Positions 22,628 through 31,816 are shown, counted from the stretch's first letter. The stretch is 33,763 nucleotides of DNA from F23-D06 sp045116675 (GCA_045116675.1 JBGUMF010000018.1:1-33763); one strand, 5' to 3'. Notes: generated by a model from the letters alone, not told the origin. Program-made: numbers and translations.

Positions 22628-25600
22628 TTACAGGATGACGATTTTTTCTATTTCTTCTGCTGTCTCCTGGTTTTGGTTGCGGACCCGCAGCCGGTAAAGA
22701 TACACCCCCTTGCCGATTCTGTCCCCGTAGTCATCGCGACCGTCCCAGATGATACCCGCCGACCGGTTGCCTTCGATGAACTGTGTCTCCGTGATGGTTT
22801 TCAACAGTTTGCCGGAGATGGTGTAAATTTGGATTTGGATGTCGAAGGTGCCGCCTCTCTGGTTCTGCTCGAAGAAGAATTCCGTGTGGGTGGTGAATGG
22901 GTTGGGATAGTTCAGCACGTGTTTCAGTGTCAGCTTCTCATTGGAAACCACCTCAAACGAAATCTCGCTTTCCGCATGGTTGTTGTTGATGTCCCATGCG
23001 CGTACCCGCAGCGTGTGCGTGCCCACGGACAGGTCGTCGAGCGGGTAGCGCACCGTGCCCGAGTTGAAGCTGTCCTTTTCGGTTTCGTAATAGTCGTTCA
23101 GGATAATGGTCTTGTCGTTCTGGTTGTCAAGGATGGCGGTGATGTCGTGTCCGATGCCGTTGCCCGTGGTGTTGATGCCGTAGTCGTCGCGGATCTTGGC
23201 AATCAGTGTGGGCGACGGGTCCACCATGCCGCCGTTGATGAAGCTTTCATTGTTCAGATACAGGTTGATGGCCGGCCCTTTGGTGTCGTTGAGGGCGTTG
23301 GTGTCATTCCCGCCGATGATGAAGTCGGAAAAGGCTCCTGCTCCGTCCTGCCGGTCACTCTTGGCATAATAGCTGATCTTGCCGTTGCCGAAGGTGTAGT
23401 CAATGTCTTTGGGAATATAAAATGAAAAGGTGAAACGCCCGTTCCGGATGGTGCTGTTGCCCTTGAAAAGGATGTTCTTCTGCACCTCGAAGTCGAAAGG
23501 CAGACTGTTGGGGTCGTTGGCTAACGTGGTGACGATACTCTTTTTGTCGAAGATGGTGGGGTATAGCGTTCCGTTGAAGTCCTGTAGAATCTGATTGTCT
23601 GCTCCGGCGATATGCCCGCTCACAGTCACTTTCGATAACGCACGCAAGGTGTCGCTTGTGATTCCGGGGACATGGTGGTTGATGGAGTCGGTGACAATGC
23701 GGTAGGTGGGGATGGCCAGCGGCATGGAGGGGTCGCCCAAAAGCACGAACATGGCTAACGCGGTGCCGGCACCACTGTATGCGTTTTTAGCCTGGAATAC
23801 GATATCCCCGATGGTGGGATAGCGCCCTTGCGCGTCTTGGCTGAAGAGGAGGCTCGCGATGTGCCGTCCGAAACTATTGTTGGGCGACGACCAGGCCTCG
23901 CGGGTGGCAGCAATGATGGCGGCACCACCGCCGTTGCTGTTGAACAGGACCATCTCCGCCGGCGAAAGGACCGGACGGTCGTAGTAGGCGAAGGTGCACG
24001 ACAGCGACAGCATCAGCGGCATGTTGAACTTGTTGCTCCACTTGTTGATGTCGGAGGCCTCCAGAATGCGCTCGTGCGACCAGCCATCCTTCCCGCTGTG
24101 CCCGATGTAAGTGAATAATAGCGAGCCGCGGCTCATGCGGTTGTTGATGGCTGTGCTCACCTCCGGATAGCGCTGCCCGCCCGCATTTGAGATCTGCTGG
24201 TAGGCATCCAGATAAATCTTGTCAAAGTTGATGTTCGGATTGGCTGTCTTGAGGATGTTCGACATGTTGTCGGCACTGGTGATGAAATCGTTGAAATCCT
24301 CGTCATCGGCCACAAAGGCTATGATGTTCCGCCAGTCGGCCAGGTTGCTGATCTGGTTGGAGGAGCCCGTCACCAGATCCAGACTCTCCGTATATCGGAT
24401 GCTCTTGTCCACGGCGGCGGTGGCTTGCGCCTGCGTGCTGGCCGGGAACCGCCCGATGGCTATGTCAAACAGACCGCTGCCACAGCCTTCATCCTCATCT
24501 AACAAACCGAAATTATCATCGTTGGAGTAGAAATCGTATTCGGAAATGTAATTCGGATTCGCGGCATATTGGTAATTGGGCACGAAAATCTTCGTGTCGT
24601 TGGAACGCCCGCGGAAATCATAGCTGGGTCGCCCGAAGAGAAGCAGATATTTCGGATACTCTTTGTTGCTGTTGTCGTAAATGGTCTTCATGTAGTCCCG
24701 GATGGCGATGGGATCCTGCGTGCCGCCGGAGAACTCGTTGTAAACCTGCTGGATGGGAACCACTTTCACCTTTAAGCCCTGGTTGATGCGTCGGTAGTTG
24801 GCCAAACGGTGGGCCTGGCTGATGAAGTCGGGATGCGCGATGATGACTAGGTCGATGTCGCTGCTGCCGTGCAGGTTCTGGTTCTCCACCCGACCGCCTG
24901 GTGTGATGTGCAGGTAGTCCGTGCCACTGAAGGCGATGAATTTCCGGAGCGTTTCCGTCGGGCTGTTGAAAGAGGCGGAACCTCCGTTGAGGGTGAGTGT
25001 GTGCTGGAATGCTTGGCCGGGGTTTGTCACGTCCCACACACGGGTGCCGGAGGTGGCCCCGCTGATGACGAACCGCGTCACATTACCATGCCCGATGGTG
25101 GACGGATTGGTGAAGGGGAACTGTGACGAGTGCATGGTGAGCAGGCAGGGCACCTGGATTTCAATCCAGTCTAAATAGGCTGACGAGGAGGATGTCGGCT
25201 GGTTGTAGTCCAAGACGATAGAGAGGTTGTTTCCGCTTGGGGTGCAGGAGAAATCCTGCCGGCTGCGGGTGGCAATCCGGTTGCCGATGGGCCCGAACGA
25301 CAAAGAGCCGATGCCGCTTCCGTTGGTGCTTACCGTAAGTTGGGAATGGGAGACGGAGGAGGCTGCCGCCGCCACGGAAACGCGACAGCTGCTGCCCGAC
25401 TTGTACCCCGGAATGGCAAAGGAATAGGAACGGTTCAGGGTGGCCTCGAAACGGTCGCCAAACCATTCCTTGCCGGATTCCCACGGATTGAAAAGGTCAT
25501 CCTCCCGGAAATCGTAATGCGTATATTCGCTGACCGTTGCAGTGGCCGTCAGGCTGCTGTTGTCCACAGTGGCAACCCGCTTTTTCTCGCCAACCCCCGC

Positions 25601-26464
25601 TGTGCTGGTGATGAAGTAGCGGGTGGAGTCGGAGTAGATGTTGAGGGCGTGGCTGAAATATCCGGTGAGGGTGTCGTAGGCCCACCCGTGCGGCGATTCC
25701 CCGTAAAACAGGAAATAGTCGTTCTTGTCCAAAGAGCCGTCCCCGCCGTCGAATATCTGGATGGGAATCTCCCGCAAGTCCTCAATGCGGGCGGTGGCAT
25801 TGGCCTCGGGCAGCATCTTACCGCCGTTTCCAAAAAGGGCGATGGATGAAGAGGAAATCGGCAAGCTCATGCCTAAGGCGTTGAGGTCCTGCCCCGTCAC
25901 CTGATAGATTCCGTCCTGTTGGAGGGTGAATGAGTACCAGCTTCCGACGGCCAACACTGACTGGGAAGGATGCGTTTTGGCTGCTTTGGCAGCGGTCACG
26001 CCTTGGCCCTCAATGCGGAGGCTGATGGAGGTGATCCGGCTGTACTGGCCCTGCCCGGTTTGGATGATGGGGATGAACGTCAGCAGGGCGTATGTTTTGT
26101 TGCGCTGGTGAACGGTCTTCACATGCACGTCAGGCTGCCGGACGGTGAAGGAGGCGGGTATCAGAGTCCCGTCCTGTGCCCGCATGGGTTCGTATTGCAC
26201 TTGCCCGATGGTCACATTGTAATCACGATACGCCTGCGCCAACGGAATCAGCTCCTGGTAGCAGGGTAGGGAGGGGAATGGCTGCCTATAGGAAGCGTCC
26301 TGAAAATGCAGATGTTCCTGCACGTTTTCCTCGGAAAAGTGCTGGATTACATTGTCCGTCCACTTGATTTGAATATTTTTTTCAATTGTTTGTGACTGAA
26401 TATGAGATAGTTGTGAAATTATTATAAAAAAAATCAACAAGGGTACCCAAGATTTTCTTTCCAT
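22628..26464 (-). CDS. porU: T9SS sortase PorU, C25 (gingipain-family) cysteine endopeptidase
   Basis: 1278 aa. Signal peptide (about 1-24), an N-terminal beta-rich region, then a C25 domain (about 535-920) with the catalytic dyad H789 in FTYIGHSGKDGW and C823 in LSLSCTFAYYD. The immunoglobulin-like part includes PTLIAKIRDDYGIN, and a T9SS C-terminal domain spans about the last 90 residues (LNYPNPFTTHTEFFFEQN ... GKGVYLYRLRV). PorU cleaves the CTD of secreted cargo at the cell surface and joins the new C-terminus to A-LPS. Its own CTD is known to be retained in Porphyromonas. It is the first gene of porU-porV-ispF-dcp and divergent from porP across 178 nt. I saw no clear -7 box on its side. 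Confidence 0.95.
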   Translation of the reverse strand: MERKSWVPLLIFFIIISQLSHIQSQTIEKNIQIKWTDNVIQHFSEENVQEHLHFQDASYRQPFPSLPCYQELIPLAQAYRDYNVTIGQVQYEPMRAQDGTLIPASFTVRQPDVHVKTVHQRNKTYALLTFIPIIQTGQGQYSRITSISLRIEGQGVTAAKAAKTHPSQSVLAVGSWYSFTLQQDGIYQVTGQDLNALGMSLPISSSSIALFGNGGKMLPEANATARIEDLREIPIQIFDGGDGSLDKNDYFLFYGESPHGWAYDTLTGYFSHALNIYSDSTRYFITSTAGVGEKKRVATVDNSSLTATATVSEYTHYDFREDDLFNPWESGKEWFGDRFEATLNRSYSFAIPGYKSGSSCRVSVAAAASSVSHSQLTVSTNGSGIGSLSFGPIGNRIATRSRQDFSCTPSGNNLSIVLDYNQPTSSSSAYLDWIEIQVPCLLTMHSSQFPFTNPSTIGHGNVTRFVISGATSGTRVWDVTNPGQAFQHTLTLNGGSASFNSPTETLRKFIAFSGTDYLHITPGGRVENQNLHGSSDIDLVIIAHPDFISQAHRLANYRRINQGLKVKVVPIQQVYNEFSGGTQDPIAIRDYMKTIYDNSNKEYPKYLLLFGRPSYDFRGRSNDTKIFVPNYQYAANPNYISEYDFYSNDDNFGLLDEDEGCGSGLFDIAIGRFPASTQAQATAAVDKSIRYTESLDLVTGSSNQISNLADWRNIIAFVADDEDFNDFITSADNMSNILKTANPNINFDKIYLDAYQQISNAGGQRYPEVSTAINNRMSRGSLLFTYIGHSGKDGWSHERILEASDINKWSNKFNMPLMLSLSCTFAYYDRPVLSPAEMVLFNSNGGGAAIIAATREAWSSPNNSFGRHIASLLFSQDAQGRYPTIGDIVFQAKNAYSGAGTALAMFVLLGDPSMPLAIPTYRIVTDSINHHVPGITSDTLRALSKVTVSGHIAGADNQILQDFNGTLYPTIFDKKSIVTTLANDPNSLPFDFEVQKNILFKGNSTIRNGRFTFSFYIPKDIDYTFGNGKISYYAKSDRQDGAGAFSDFIIGGNDTNALNDTKGPAINLYLNNESFINGGMVDPSPTLIAKIRDDYGINTTGNGIGHDITAILDNQNDKTIILNDYYETEKDSFNSGTVRYPLDDLSVGTHTLRVRAWDINNNHAESEISFEVVSNEKLTLKHVLNYPNPFTTHTEFFFEQNQRGGTFDIQIQIYTISGKLLKTITETQFIEGNRSAGIIWDGRDDYGDRIGKGVYLYRLRVRNQNQETAEEIEKIVIL

Positions 26465-26603
26465 TTGCCGTTTATTTAAATAATCAATGACGATGCAATT
26501 TTGTTAACGAATGCACGTTGTGATTATTGCAGATTGAAGGGAAGATGTTGTTATTATTTTAATGTTGATAATATTATAAAATTAGGAGCAAGGCTGTGAC
26601 AAA

Positions 26604-26619
26604 TATTTTTGTATTTTTG
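26604..26619 (+). promoter_or_regulatory. Tandem Bacteroidota -7 boxes for porP
   Basis: TATTTTTG occurs twice back to back (26604-26611 and 26612-26619), each a perfect TAnnTTTG match, 23 nt before the porP ATG. This could give two start sites 8 nt apart. No -33 TTTG is obvious. Confidence 0.5.
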
Positions 26620-26642
26620 CCCGCTTATAAAAGATAGTGAAT

Positions 26643-27737
26643 ATGCAGAAGAGAATAATCATACTTTTAACAGCAGTGATTTCCGTGCTCACCATGCGCG
26701 TGAATGCGCAGGACGCGATGTTTTCGCAGTTCTATGCCAATCCGCTTTACCTGAATCCGGCCTTCGCAGGCTCAAATGTATGTCCCCGTATCTCGTTGAA
26801 TTTCAGGGACCAATGGCCGAGTATGCAGGGAACGTTCATCTCCAGCACCGCCTCGTTTGACGAGCATTTCGACAAGATTTCCGGCGGTGTGGGCTTGATT
26901 CTGTTTCAGGACCGTGCCGGCGAGAACGGCGGCTCCATCAACACCTACGGCATCAGCCCCATGTATGCGTTCAAGGCGAAAGTGAGCAAGAAATTCACTC
27001 TCCGTTTGGCTGTTCAGGCGGACTTCCAGACCAAACAGCTGAACTGGGACAACCTCGTTTTCGGCGATATGATCGACCCCCGCTACGGTGTCGTCTATCA
27101 GACCGAAGAACATTACGGCACTCTCAGTCGCTGGAATTTCGGCCTTTCTGCAGGCCTCATGGGCTACACACCGCACTTCTATTTCGGCTATGCCGCCCAT
27201 CATATCGTGACCGCCTCCTTGGATGGAAATGAGGGCTTCAGCTTTTTGAATGACGATGACGGAAACAAGATGTATGATATGAACCCGGTGAAGCATACGG
27301 TTCACGTGGGTGCCCACTTCGACCTGAAACGTAAAAGCAAAATCGACCATACGTTTGGCGATATCTCCATCAGCCCGAATTTCATCTGGCAGCATCAGAG
27401 ACCGTTCAACTATTTCAATACCGGGCTCTATCTGAATTTCTACCCCTTCACGGTGGGAGCCTGGTACCGTTGCGCTCCGATGTACACGTACACGTATACC
27501 ACAGTGGAAGACGGGAAAGAGACGACCCATACAGAGAAATATGGTTTGTCTGATGCTGTTATCGTGATGTTCGGCGTGGAGTACAATTGGCTTAAAGTCG
27601 CCTATTCCTACGATTTCACTGTCGGACAGCTTGCCAATGTGGCCACGGGCGGTGCTCACGAGGTCTCCTTGCAGTTCCTCCTGCCATGTCCTGAGAAACA
27701 TAAAGCCATCAAGGATCTGGTTTGTCCGTCATTCTAA
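26643..27737 (+). CDS. porP: PorP/SprF-family T9SS outer-membrane protein
   Basis: 364 aa from ATG 26643; an in-frame GTG 6 nt upstream is less likely. A signal peptide (about 1-22, VNA before QDAMFSQF) precedes the family hallmark FSQFYANPLYLNPAFAGS (27-44) and DQWPSM. The remainder is a predicted beta-barrel. PorP-family proteins help anchor or export specific T9SS cargo; SprF serves the adhesin SprB, and PorP binds the PorK/N ring. Bacteroidota often have many paralogues, so the exact partner is uncertain. It forms a two-gene unit with gldJ, 43 nt downstream, rather than the porPKLMN operon. Confidence 0.9.
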   Translation: MQKRIIILLTAVISVLTMRVNAQDAMFSQFYANPLYLNPAFAGSNVCPRISLNFRDQWPSMQGTFISSTASFDEHFDKISGGVGLILFQDRAGENGGSINTYGISPMYAFKAKVSKKFTLRLAVQADFQTKQLNWDNLVFGDMIDPRYGVVYQTEEHYGTLSRWNFGLSAGLMGYTPHFYFGYAAHHIVTASLDGNEGFSFLNDDDGNKMYDMNPVKHTVHVGAHFDLKRKSKIDHTFGDISISPNFIWQHQRPFNYFNTGLYLNFYPFTVGAWYRCAPMYTYTYTTVEDGKETTHTEKYGLSDAVIVMFGVEYNWLKVAYSYDFTVGQLANVATGGAHEVSLQFLLPCPEKHKAIKDLVCPSF

Positions 27738-27780
27738 TTTTTGAATTTTACATTTAACAAGATTATAAAACATCAAAACA

Positions 27781-29271
27781 ATGAATAAGTCAACAAAATT
27801 AACAGGTCTGTTTATCCTCTGTGCTCTCCTCGTGACGATGTCTTCCTGTAAGAAGGAGACCTCTCCGACCACAGGATGGAATTATAACGATGCCAAAAAC
27901 GGCGGGTTTGAGGTGGCTGCTTTTGAAGAACAGGCCACGGGTCCCGGCCTTGTGTTCATCGAAGGCGGTTCCTTTGTGATGGGTGCCATGGAAGAGGATG
28001 TGATGAAGGATTGGAACAACAACCCCCGCAGGGTTTCCGTCGCTTCTTTCTATATGGACGAATGCGAAATCTCCAATCTGGACTATCGCGAGTATCTGTA
28101 CTGGCTGGAGCGCGTCTTTGTGCCGCAGGATTTGAAAGTGGTTTATGACAACGCTCTTCCCGATGAGAATGTTTGGCGCGACCGCCTCGGCTATAATGAG
28201 TCGGATGTGGAATACTATTTCCGTCATCCCGCTTACGCCAAATATCCCGTTGTGGGTGTCAACTGGCTTCAGGCCACCAATTACGCCGCCTGGCGTACCG
28301 ACCGTGTGAACGAGCAGATCCTCGTTGACCGCGGCTATGTGGAGTTTGCCGAAACCCCGACGGCGGAAGGTTATTTCAACACCGACGCCTATCTGACATA
28401 CGAAACCTACGAGGCTGAAGGCGAGAAACGTCTTCGCTACATCTCTTCCGGCGAGTATCGCAACGTGAAGATGGAAGACGGCATCCTGCTGCCCAAGTAC
28501 CGTCTGCCGACCGAGGCCGAATGGGAGTATGCCGCTCTTGGCTTGGTGGGCAACACCCTCAACGAGCGCGTCCTCGAACGCAAGGTCTATCCGTGGAACG
28601 GCCAACAGCTCCGTACCGAAGATAAGAAATACTATGGCGACTTCATGGCTAACGGCCGCCGCGGTCGTGGCGACTACATGGGTGTGGCCAGCTCTTTGAA
28701 CGATGCAAATTTCAAAACAGCCGAAGTCAAATCCTTCTGGCCTAACGACTATGGCTTGTACCACATGGCTGGCAACGTCTCCGAATGGGTGATGGATGTC
28801 TATAGACAAAGCTCCCACGACGATGTGACCGAGTACAACCCCTTCCGTGGTAACTACTTCGAGACGAAGAAACTGCTGGAAGACGGTACCGTGGCCGAAC
28901 GTGACAGCGTGGGTAAAATCCCGATGGTGCCCGTCTCCGATTTCAAGAACGACAGAAGACGCAACTACCGCGCCGCTGACAACAAGAACTACTTGGATGG
29001 CGACTGGCAGTCCCTGCAGGACATCGACAGCTGGACGAACGCCACCTCAAATACGGAGGCTACCGACCAGATGTACCGTAAGCTCAACGACAACTACGCC
29101 TACTCGCTCGTCAGCGACCACGCCCGCGTCTATAAGGGCGGTTCCTGGAAGGATATCCCGTACTATTTCGCGCCCGGCTCAAGACGCTACATGGACGAAG
29201 ACGAAGCTACGGACTATATCGGCTTCCGCTGTGCTATGGCTCGCGTGGGCTCCCAAGTGAAAGGAAAATAA
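27781..29271 (+). CDS. gldJ: GldJ-type gliding/T9SS lipoprotein (formylglycine-enzyme-like fold)
   Basis: 496 aa. Lipoprotein signal with C23 in VTMSSC. The mature part begins TTGWNYNDAKNGGF, then GPGLVFIEGGSFVMG (54-68), DVMKDWNNNPRR (73-84) and YPVVGVNW, and ends VYKGGSWKDIPYYFAPGSRRYMD...YIGFRCAM. This is the sulfatase-modifying-factor (FGE) fold shared by GldJ and GldK/PorK; the GWN...GGF start and the EDVMKDWNN and RHPAY segments point to GldJ. FGE catalysis is not expected. In Flavobacterium gldJ neighbours porV-porU, as here, which supports the name. GldJ is a periplasmic-facing outer-membrane lipoprotein required for gliding and stabilising GldK. A strong terminator follows and no gldK-N genes. 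PorK/GldK is the alternative. Confidence 0.82.
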   Translation: MNKSTKLTGLFILCALLVTMSSCKKETSPTTGWNYNDAKNGGFEVAAFEEQATGPGLVFIEGGSFVMGAMEEDVMKDWNNNPRRVSVASFYMDECEISNLDYREYLYWLERVFVPQDLKVVYDNALPDENVWRDRLGYNESDVEYYFRHPAYAKYPVVGVNWLQATNYAAWRTDRVNEQILVDRGYVEFAETPTAEGYFNTDAYLTYETYEAEGEKRLRYISSGEYRNVKMEDGILLPKYRLPTEAEWEYAALGLVGNTLNERVLERKVYPWNGQQLRTEDKKYYGDFMANGRRGRGDYMGVASSLNDANFKTAEVKSFWPNDYGLYHMAGNVSEWVMDVYRQSSHDDVTEYNPFRGNYFETKKLLEDGTVAERDSVGKIPMVPVSDFKNDRRRNYRAADNKNYLDGDWQSLQDIDSWTNATSNTEATDQMYRKLNDNYAYSLVSDHARVYKGGSWKDIPYYFAPGSRRYMDEDEATDYIGFRCAMARVGSQVKGK

Positions 29272-29300
29272 TCCCAATCACTATATATAATATATGGTAT

Positions 29301-29333
29301 AAAAAAAGAACCGCTTTTCGGCGGTTCTTTTTT
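29301..29333. terminator. Bidirectional intrinsic terminator between gldJ and the META lipoprotein gene
   Basis: An A-run and stem AAAAGAACCGC pair with GCGGTTCTTTT around the 6-nt loop TTTTCG, with T6 on one side and A7 on the other. It can end both converging transcripts. Confidence 0.9.
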
Positions 29334-29357
29334 GTTTCAATGAAGATGCCCGTGGGA

Positions 29358-29792
29358 TTATTTCTCAACGCCTTCAAATTTCATAATCTCTTTTTTCCCG
29401 GAATAAAGGGTGAGGTTCTTGCCGTCAATGACGTAATTGTTGATGTCCTTTTTGATGGCTCCCATCATGGCTTTCTCAATCTCCATGTTCGGGCATAGAC
29501 GTTTGGTTGCGCTGCCGTATTCGATCTCTATTTTCTGTTTTTTCTGATAATAGGTCCCGAAGAAGATGTTGCAGCCCAAATTCCCGTTGTATTGGCCTGT
29601 CGTGTCGAAGATGATGTATGGCTTGACTTGAACGGGAAACTTGTTTGTCTCCAGTTCCTGGCCTTCGATGGAGACCAGGTTCCAGCGGGTGCCTTGCAAG
29701 GGAAGATTCCCCGTGGAGGTTACCGATTTGTTTGTCTTGCATCCGCCCAGACAGAGAAGGACGAACAGAAAAATGGATAGTTGGATTTTCAT
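29358..29792 (-). CDS. META/HslJ-domain lipoprotein
   Basis: 144 aa. The N-terminal 17 residues form a lipoprotein signal with lipobox LGGC, C18 being the predicted lipidated residue. The mature part is a single META (HslJ-like) domain: GTRWNLVSIEGQ (34-45), a LGCNIFFGTY segment (72-81), a conserved cysteine in TKRLCPNME, and a closing strand LTLYSGKKEIMKFE. HslJ-type proteins are envelope proteins linked to heat or antibiotic stress in enterobacteria; in Bacteroidota the role is unknown. It starts 1 nt after the engB stop, so it is the last gene of the envC-like-engB operon and faces gldJ. Confidence 0.85.
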   Translation of the reverse strand: MKIQLSIFLFVLLCLGGCKTNKSVTSTGNLPLQGTRWNLVSIEGQELETNKFPVQVKPYIIFDTTGQYNGNLGCNIFFGTYYQKKQKIEIEYGSATKRLCPNMEIEKAMMGAIKKDINNYVIDGKNLTLYSGKKEIMKFEGVEK

Positions 29793-29793
29793 G

Positions 29794-30411
29794 TCAGATA
29801 ATGGAATTGGGGTTATTATACTGTTGATTTATTTGTTCGATATATTGGAGAATATCCTCTTTCCCTTTCTTGGTCTTGGCGGAGGATACAAAAGTGGGTG
29901 GCAGCGATTCCCAGGTCTCCAGCAGGCGGTTCTTGAAGCGTTGCACATGGCTCTGTATCTTGCCGGATGAGAGCTTGTCGGCCTTGGTGAAGATGATGGC
30001 GAAAGGGATGCCCTGCTCGCCGAGGTTGTCAATGAAGTCGAGGTCGATGGTTTGCGGCTCAATGCGCGAATCCACCAGCACAAAGACAATCTGCAGGTTC
30101 TCGCGGTATAGCAGGTAGTCGCTGATCATCTTCTGCCATTTGTCGCGCATGGCTTTCGAGATGCTGGCGTAGCCGTAGCCGGGGAGGTCCACCAGATACC
30201 AGTTTCTGTTGATGAGGAAATGGTTGATGGTCTGCGTCTTACCCGGTTTGGATGAGGTCTTGGCCAGCTTGCTGTTATTGACCAGCATGTTGATGAGGGA
30301 GGATTTCCCCACATTGGAACGGCCAATGAAGGCGTATTCCGGCAGATGGGCCTCGGGGCACTGCCGCCAGTCGGCGACGCTTTGCAGGAAGGTGGCGCTT
30401 TTGATGATCAT
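29794..30411 (-). CDS. engB: Ribosome-biogenesis GTPase EngB (YsxC/YihA)
   Basis: A 205-aa TRAFAC-class GTPase. Motifs: G1 GRSNVGKSS (30-38), G2 threonine in SKPGKTQTINHF, G3 DLPGYGYA (about 74-81), G4 TKAD, and G5-like VSSAK. The N-terminus (IIKSATFLQSVADW) and length are canonical. EngB acts in late large-subunit assembly and is essential in many bacteria. It begins 6 nt after the EnvC-like gene and runs 1 nt from the META lipoprotein gene. Confidence 0.95.
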   Translation of the reverse strand: MIIKSATFLQSVADWRQCPEAHLPEYAFIGRSNVGKSSLINMLVNNSKLAKTSSKPGKTQTINHFLINRNWYLVDLPGYGYASISKAMRDKWQKMISDYLLYRENLQIVFVLVDSRIEPQTIDLDFIDNLGEQGIPFAIIFTKADKLSSGKIQSHVQRFKNRLLETWESLPPTFVSSAKTKKGKEDILQYIEQINQQYNNPNSII

Positions 30412-30417
30412 ATCCGC

Positions 30418-31713
30418 TTATCTTCGGGTGAGCCAGTCGTTGGGGTTGAGGTTGGAACTGTTGCGCCAAATCTCGAAATGCAGCTCGTAGGTGTTGGAGG
30501 ATACGTTTTTGGCCACGGTTCCGATGGTCTGCTTGGTGGAGACCTTTGAGCCTTTGGAGACATTCACGTTGGCCAGATTCTGATAGACGCTGATATATTC
30601 GCCATGCCGGATCATCACCACTTTGGTGCCCATGATGTCCATGATGCTGGTCACTTCGCCTTCGAAGACGGCGCGTACGGGCGCGCCTGCGTCCGTGAGG
30701 ATGTCGATGCCGCGGTTCTCAATGGTCACCGACGGCACATCGGGGTGCGCGTAGTTGCCGTAGTCGCCCACCTTTGCGCCCTTGGCTACGGGCCAGGGCA
30801 GCCGTCCCTTGTTGTTGACGAAGGAGGTGTTGAGGCTCTTCTCCTCCGGTGTCATGGTGATGGTGGCTGTGCTGCGCGACGAGGTGGTGGTATTGGCGGC
30901 GGTGGTGGAAGTGCTGGACTTGCCACTGCCTTTGGTGTTGGCTTTCCGCTGGTTGGCGGCGGCAATCTCCGCTTCAATGGCCCGCTTGATGGCAGCATCC
31001 AACTCCTTGCGCTTCTTCTGCTTGGCTTTCAGGTCGGCGGCCAGCTGCTGAGACTGCTTCTTCAGCTGCTCCGCATTCCGGGTCTTCTCCCGCCGGTCGC
31101 TCTCCAGCTTCTTGATTTCCGTCTCCTTGCCGGATAGCAGGTTCAGCTTTTCGTTCTTCAGGGCGATGATCTCCTCATTTTTCTGCTTCAACTCCTGCTG
31201 GGTCTGGTCAATCTTGTCGGCCTGCTCTTTTACATGTTTGGAAAAGAGGGTGAAGAAACGGAAACGACGGAACATCTGCGAGAAGTCGTCGGAGGCCAGG
31301 ATGAAGGTCACTTTGTCCATTAGTCGCCGGTTGCGGTAGGCCATATAGACCACCTGGGCGTAGTCGGACTTCATGTACTCCAGCTTTTTCTGGAGCTGGG
31401 CGATCATCTGCTGGTTGAGTTCCTGCTGCTCCTCCATCTGCATGATCTCGTTGTTGAGGGCGGTGATCAGCTTCTCGCGATTGCTGATCTGCTGGCGCAG
31501 CACGGCAATCTGTTGCAAGGAGGCCTTCTGGTTCTTCTCCGTCTTCTTGAGCAGACTCTGGGTGTTGGCAATCTCGTTTTCGATTTTCTGCTTGTCCTTT
31601 TTCAGCTGGCTGCTGCTCTTGGTCTGCGCCTGCGCGGAGGACAGCAGCAATGCCAAAACGGTGATGAGGACGAGGGAAAAACGGGACATGATATGGAGAA
31701 ACGCTTTGGGCAT
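30418..31713 (-). CDS. EnvC-like coiled-coil protein with degenerate M23/LytM domain
   Basis: 431 aa. Signal peptide (about 9-29; an internal ATG at codon 9 is an alternative start) ending SSAQAQ. Residues about 35-255 are long coiled coils rich in K, E and Q, then a Ser/Thr-rich linker (260-288) and a LytM domain (about 305-430). Zinc and catalytic residues of active M23 enzymes are lost: the HxxxD site reads N333-RGI-D337, the YxHL site reads YQNL, and HLH reads E410-L-H412. This is the pattern of EnvC, which activates cell-wall amidases at division instead of cleaving peptidoglycan itself. It is first in the operon with engB, with a -7 box 20 nt upstream, and divergent from gcvP. Confidence 0.87.
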   Translation of the reverse strand: MPKAFLHIMSRFSLVLITVLALLLSSAQAQTKSSSQLKKDKQKIENEIANTQSLLKKTEKNQKASLQQIAVLRQQISNREKLITALNNEIMQMEEQQELNQQMIAQLQKKLEYMKSDYAQVVYMAYRNRRLMDKVTFILASDDFSQMFRRFRFFTLFSKHVKEQADKIDQTQQELKQKNEEIIALKNEKLNLLSGKETEIKKLESDRREKTRNAEQLKKQSQQLAADLKAKQKKRKELDAAIKRAIEAEIAAANQRKANTKGSGKSSTSTTAANTTTSSRSTATITMTPEEKSLNTSFVNNKGRLPWPVAKGAKVGDYGNYAHPDVPSVTIENRGIDILTDAGAPVRAVFEGEVTSIMDIMGTKVVMIRHGEYISVYQNLANVNVSKGSKVSTKQTIGTVAKNVSSNTYELHFEIWRNSSNLNPNDWLTRR

Positions 31714-31733
31714 GATTTAATCATTTTAACTTG

Positions 31734-31741
31734 CAAAAATA
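31734..31741 (-). promoter_or_regulatory. Bacteroidota -7 box for the EnvC-like gene
   Basis: Minus strand TATTTTTG (TAnnTTTG), 20 nt before the ATG. No clear -33 element. Confidence 0.5.
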
Positions 31742-31816
31742 CAACGAATGATATGTTTTTTTAGTGTGGTACTACATTAATTATAAACCATATAATGTTA
31801 AAGTGTTTAATGGATT

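Noticed and set aside
27799..28818. A 339-codon minus-strand open frame opposite gldJ
   Set aside because: Shadow of the GldJ frame, with no recognisable family features.
27781..29271. Calling the FGE-like lipoprotein PorK because it follows porP
   Set aside because: The N-terminal and mid-protein signatures look more like GldJ, it neighbours porU-porV, and a terminator rather than porL-porM-porN follows.
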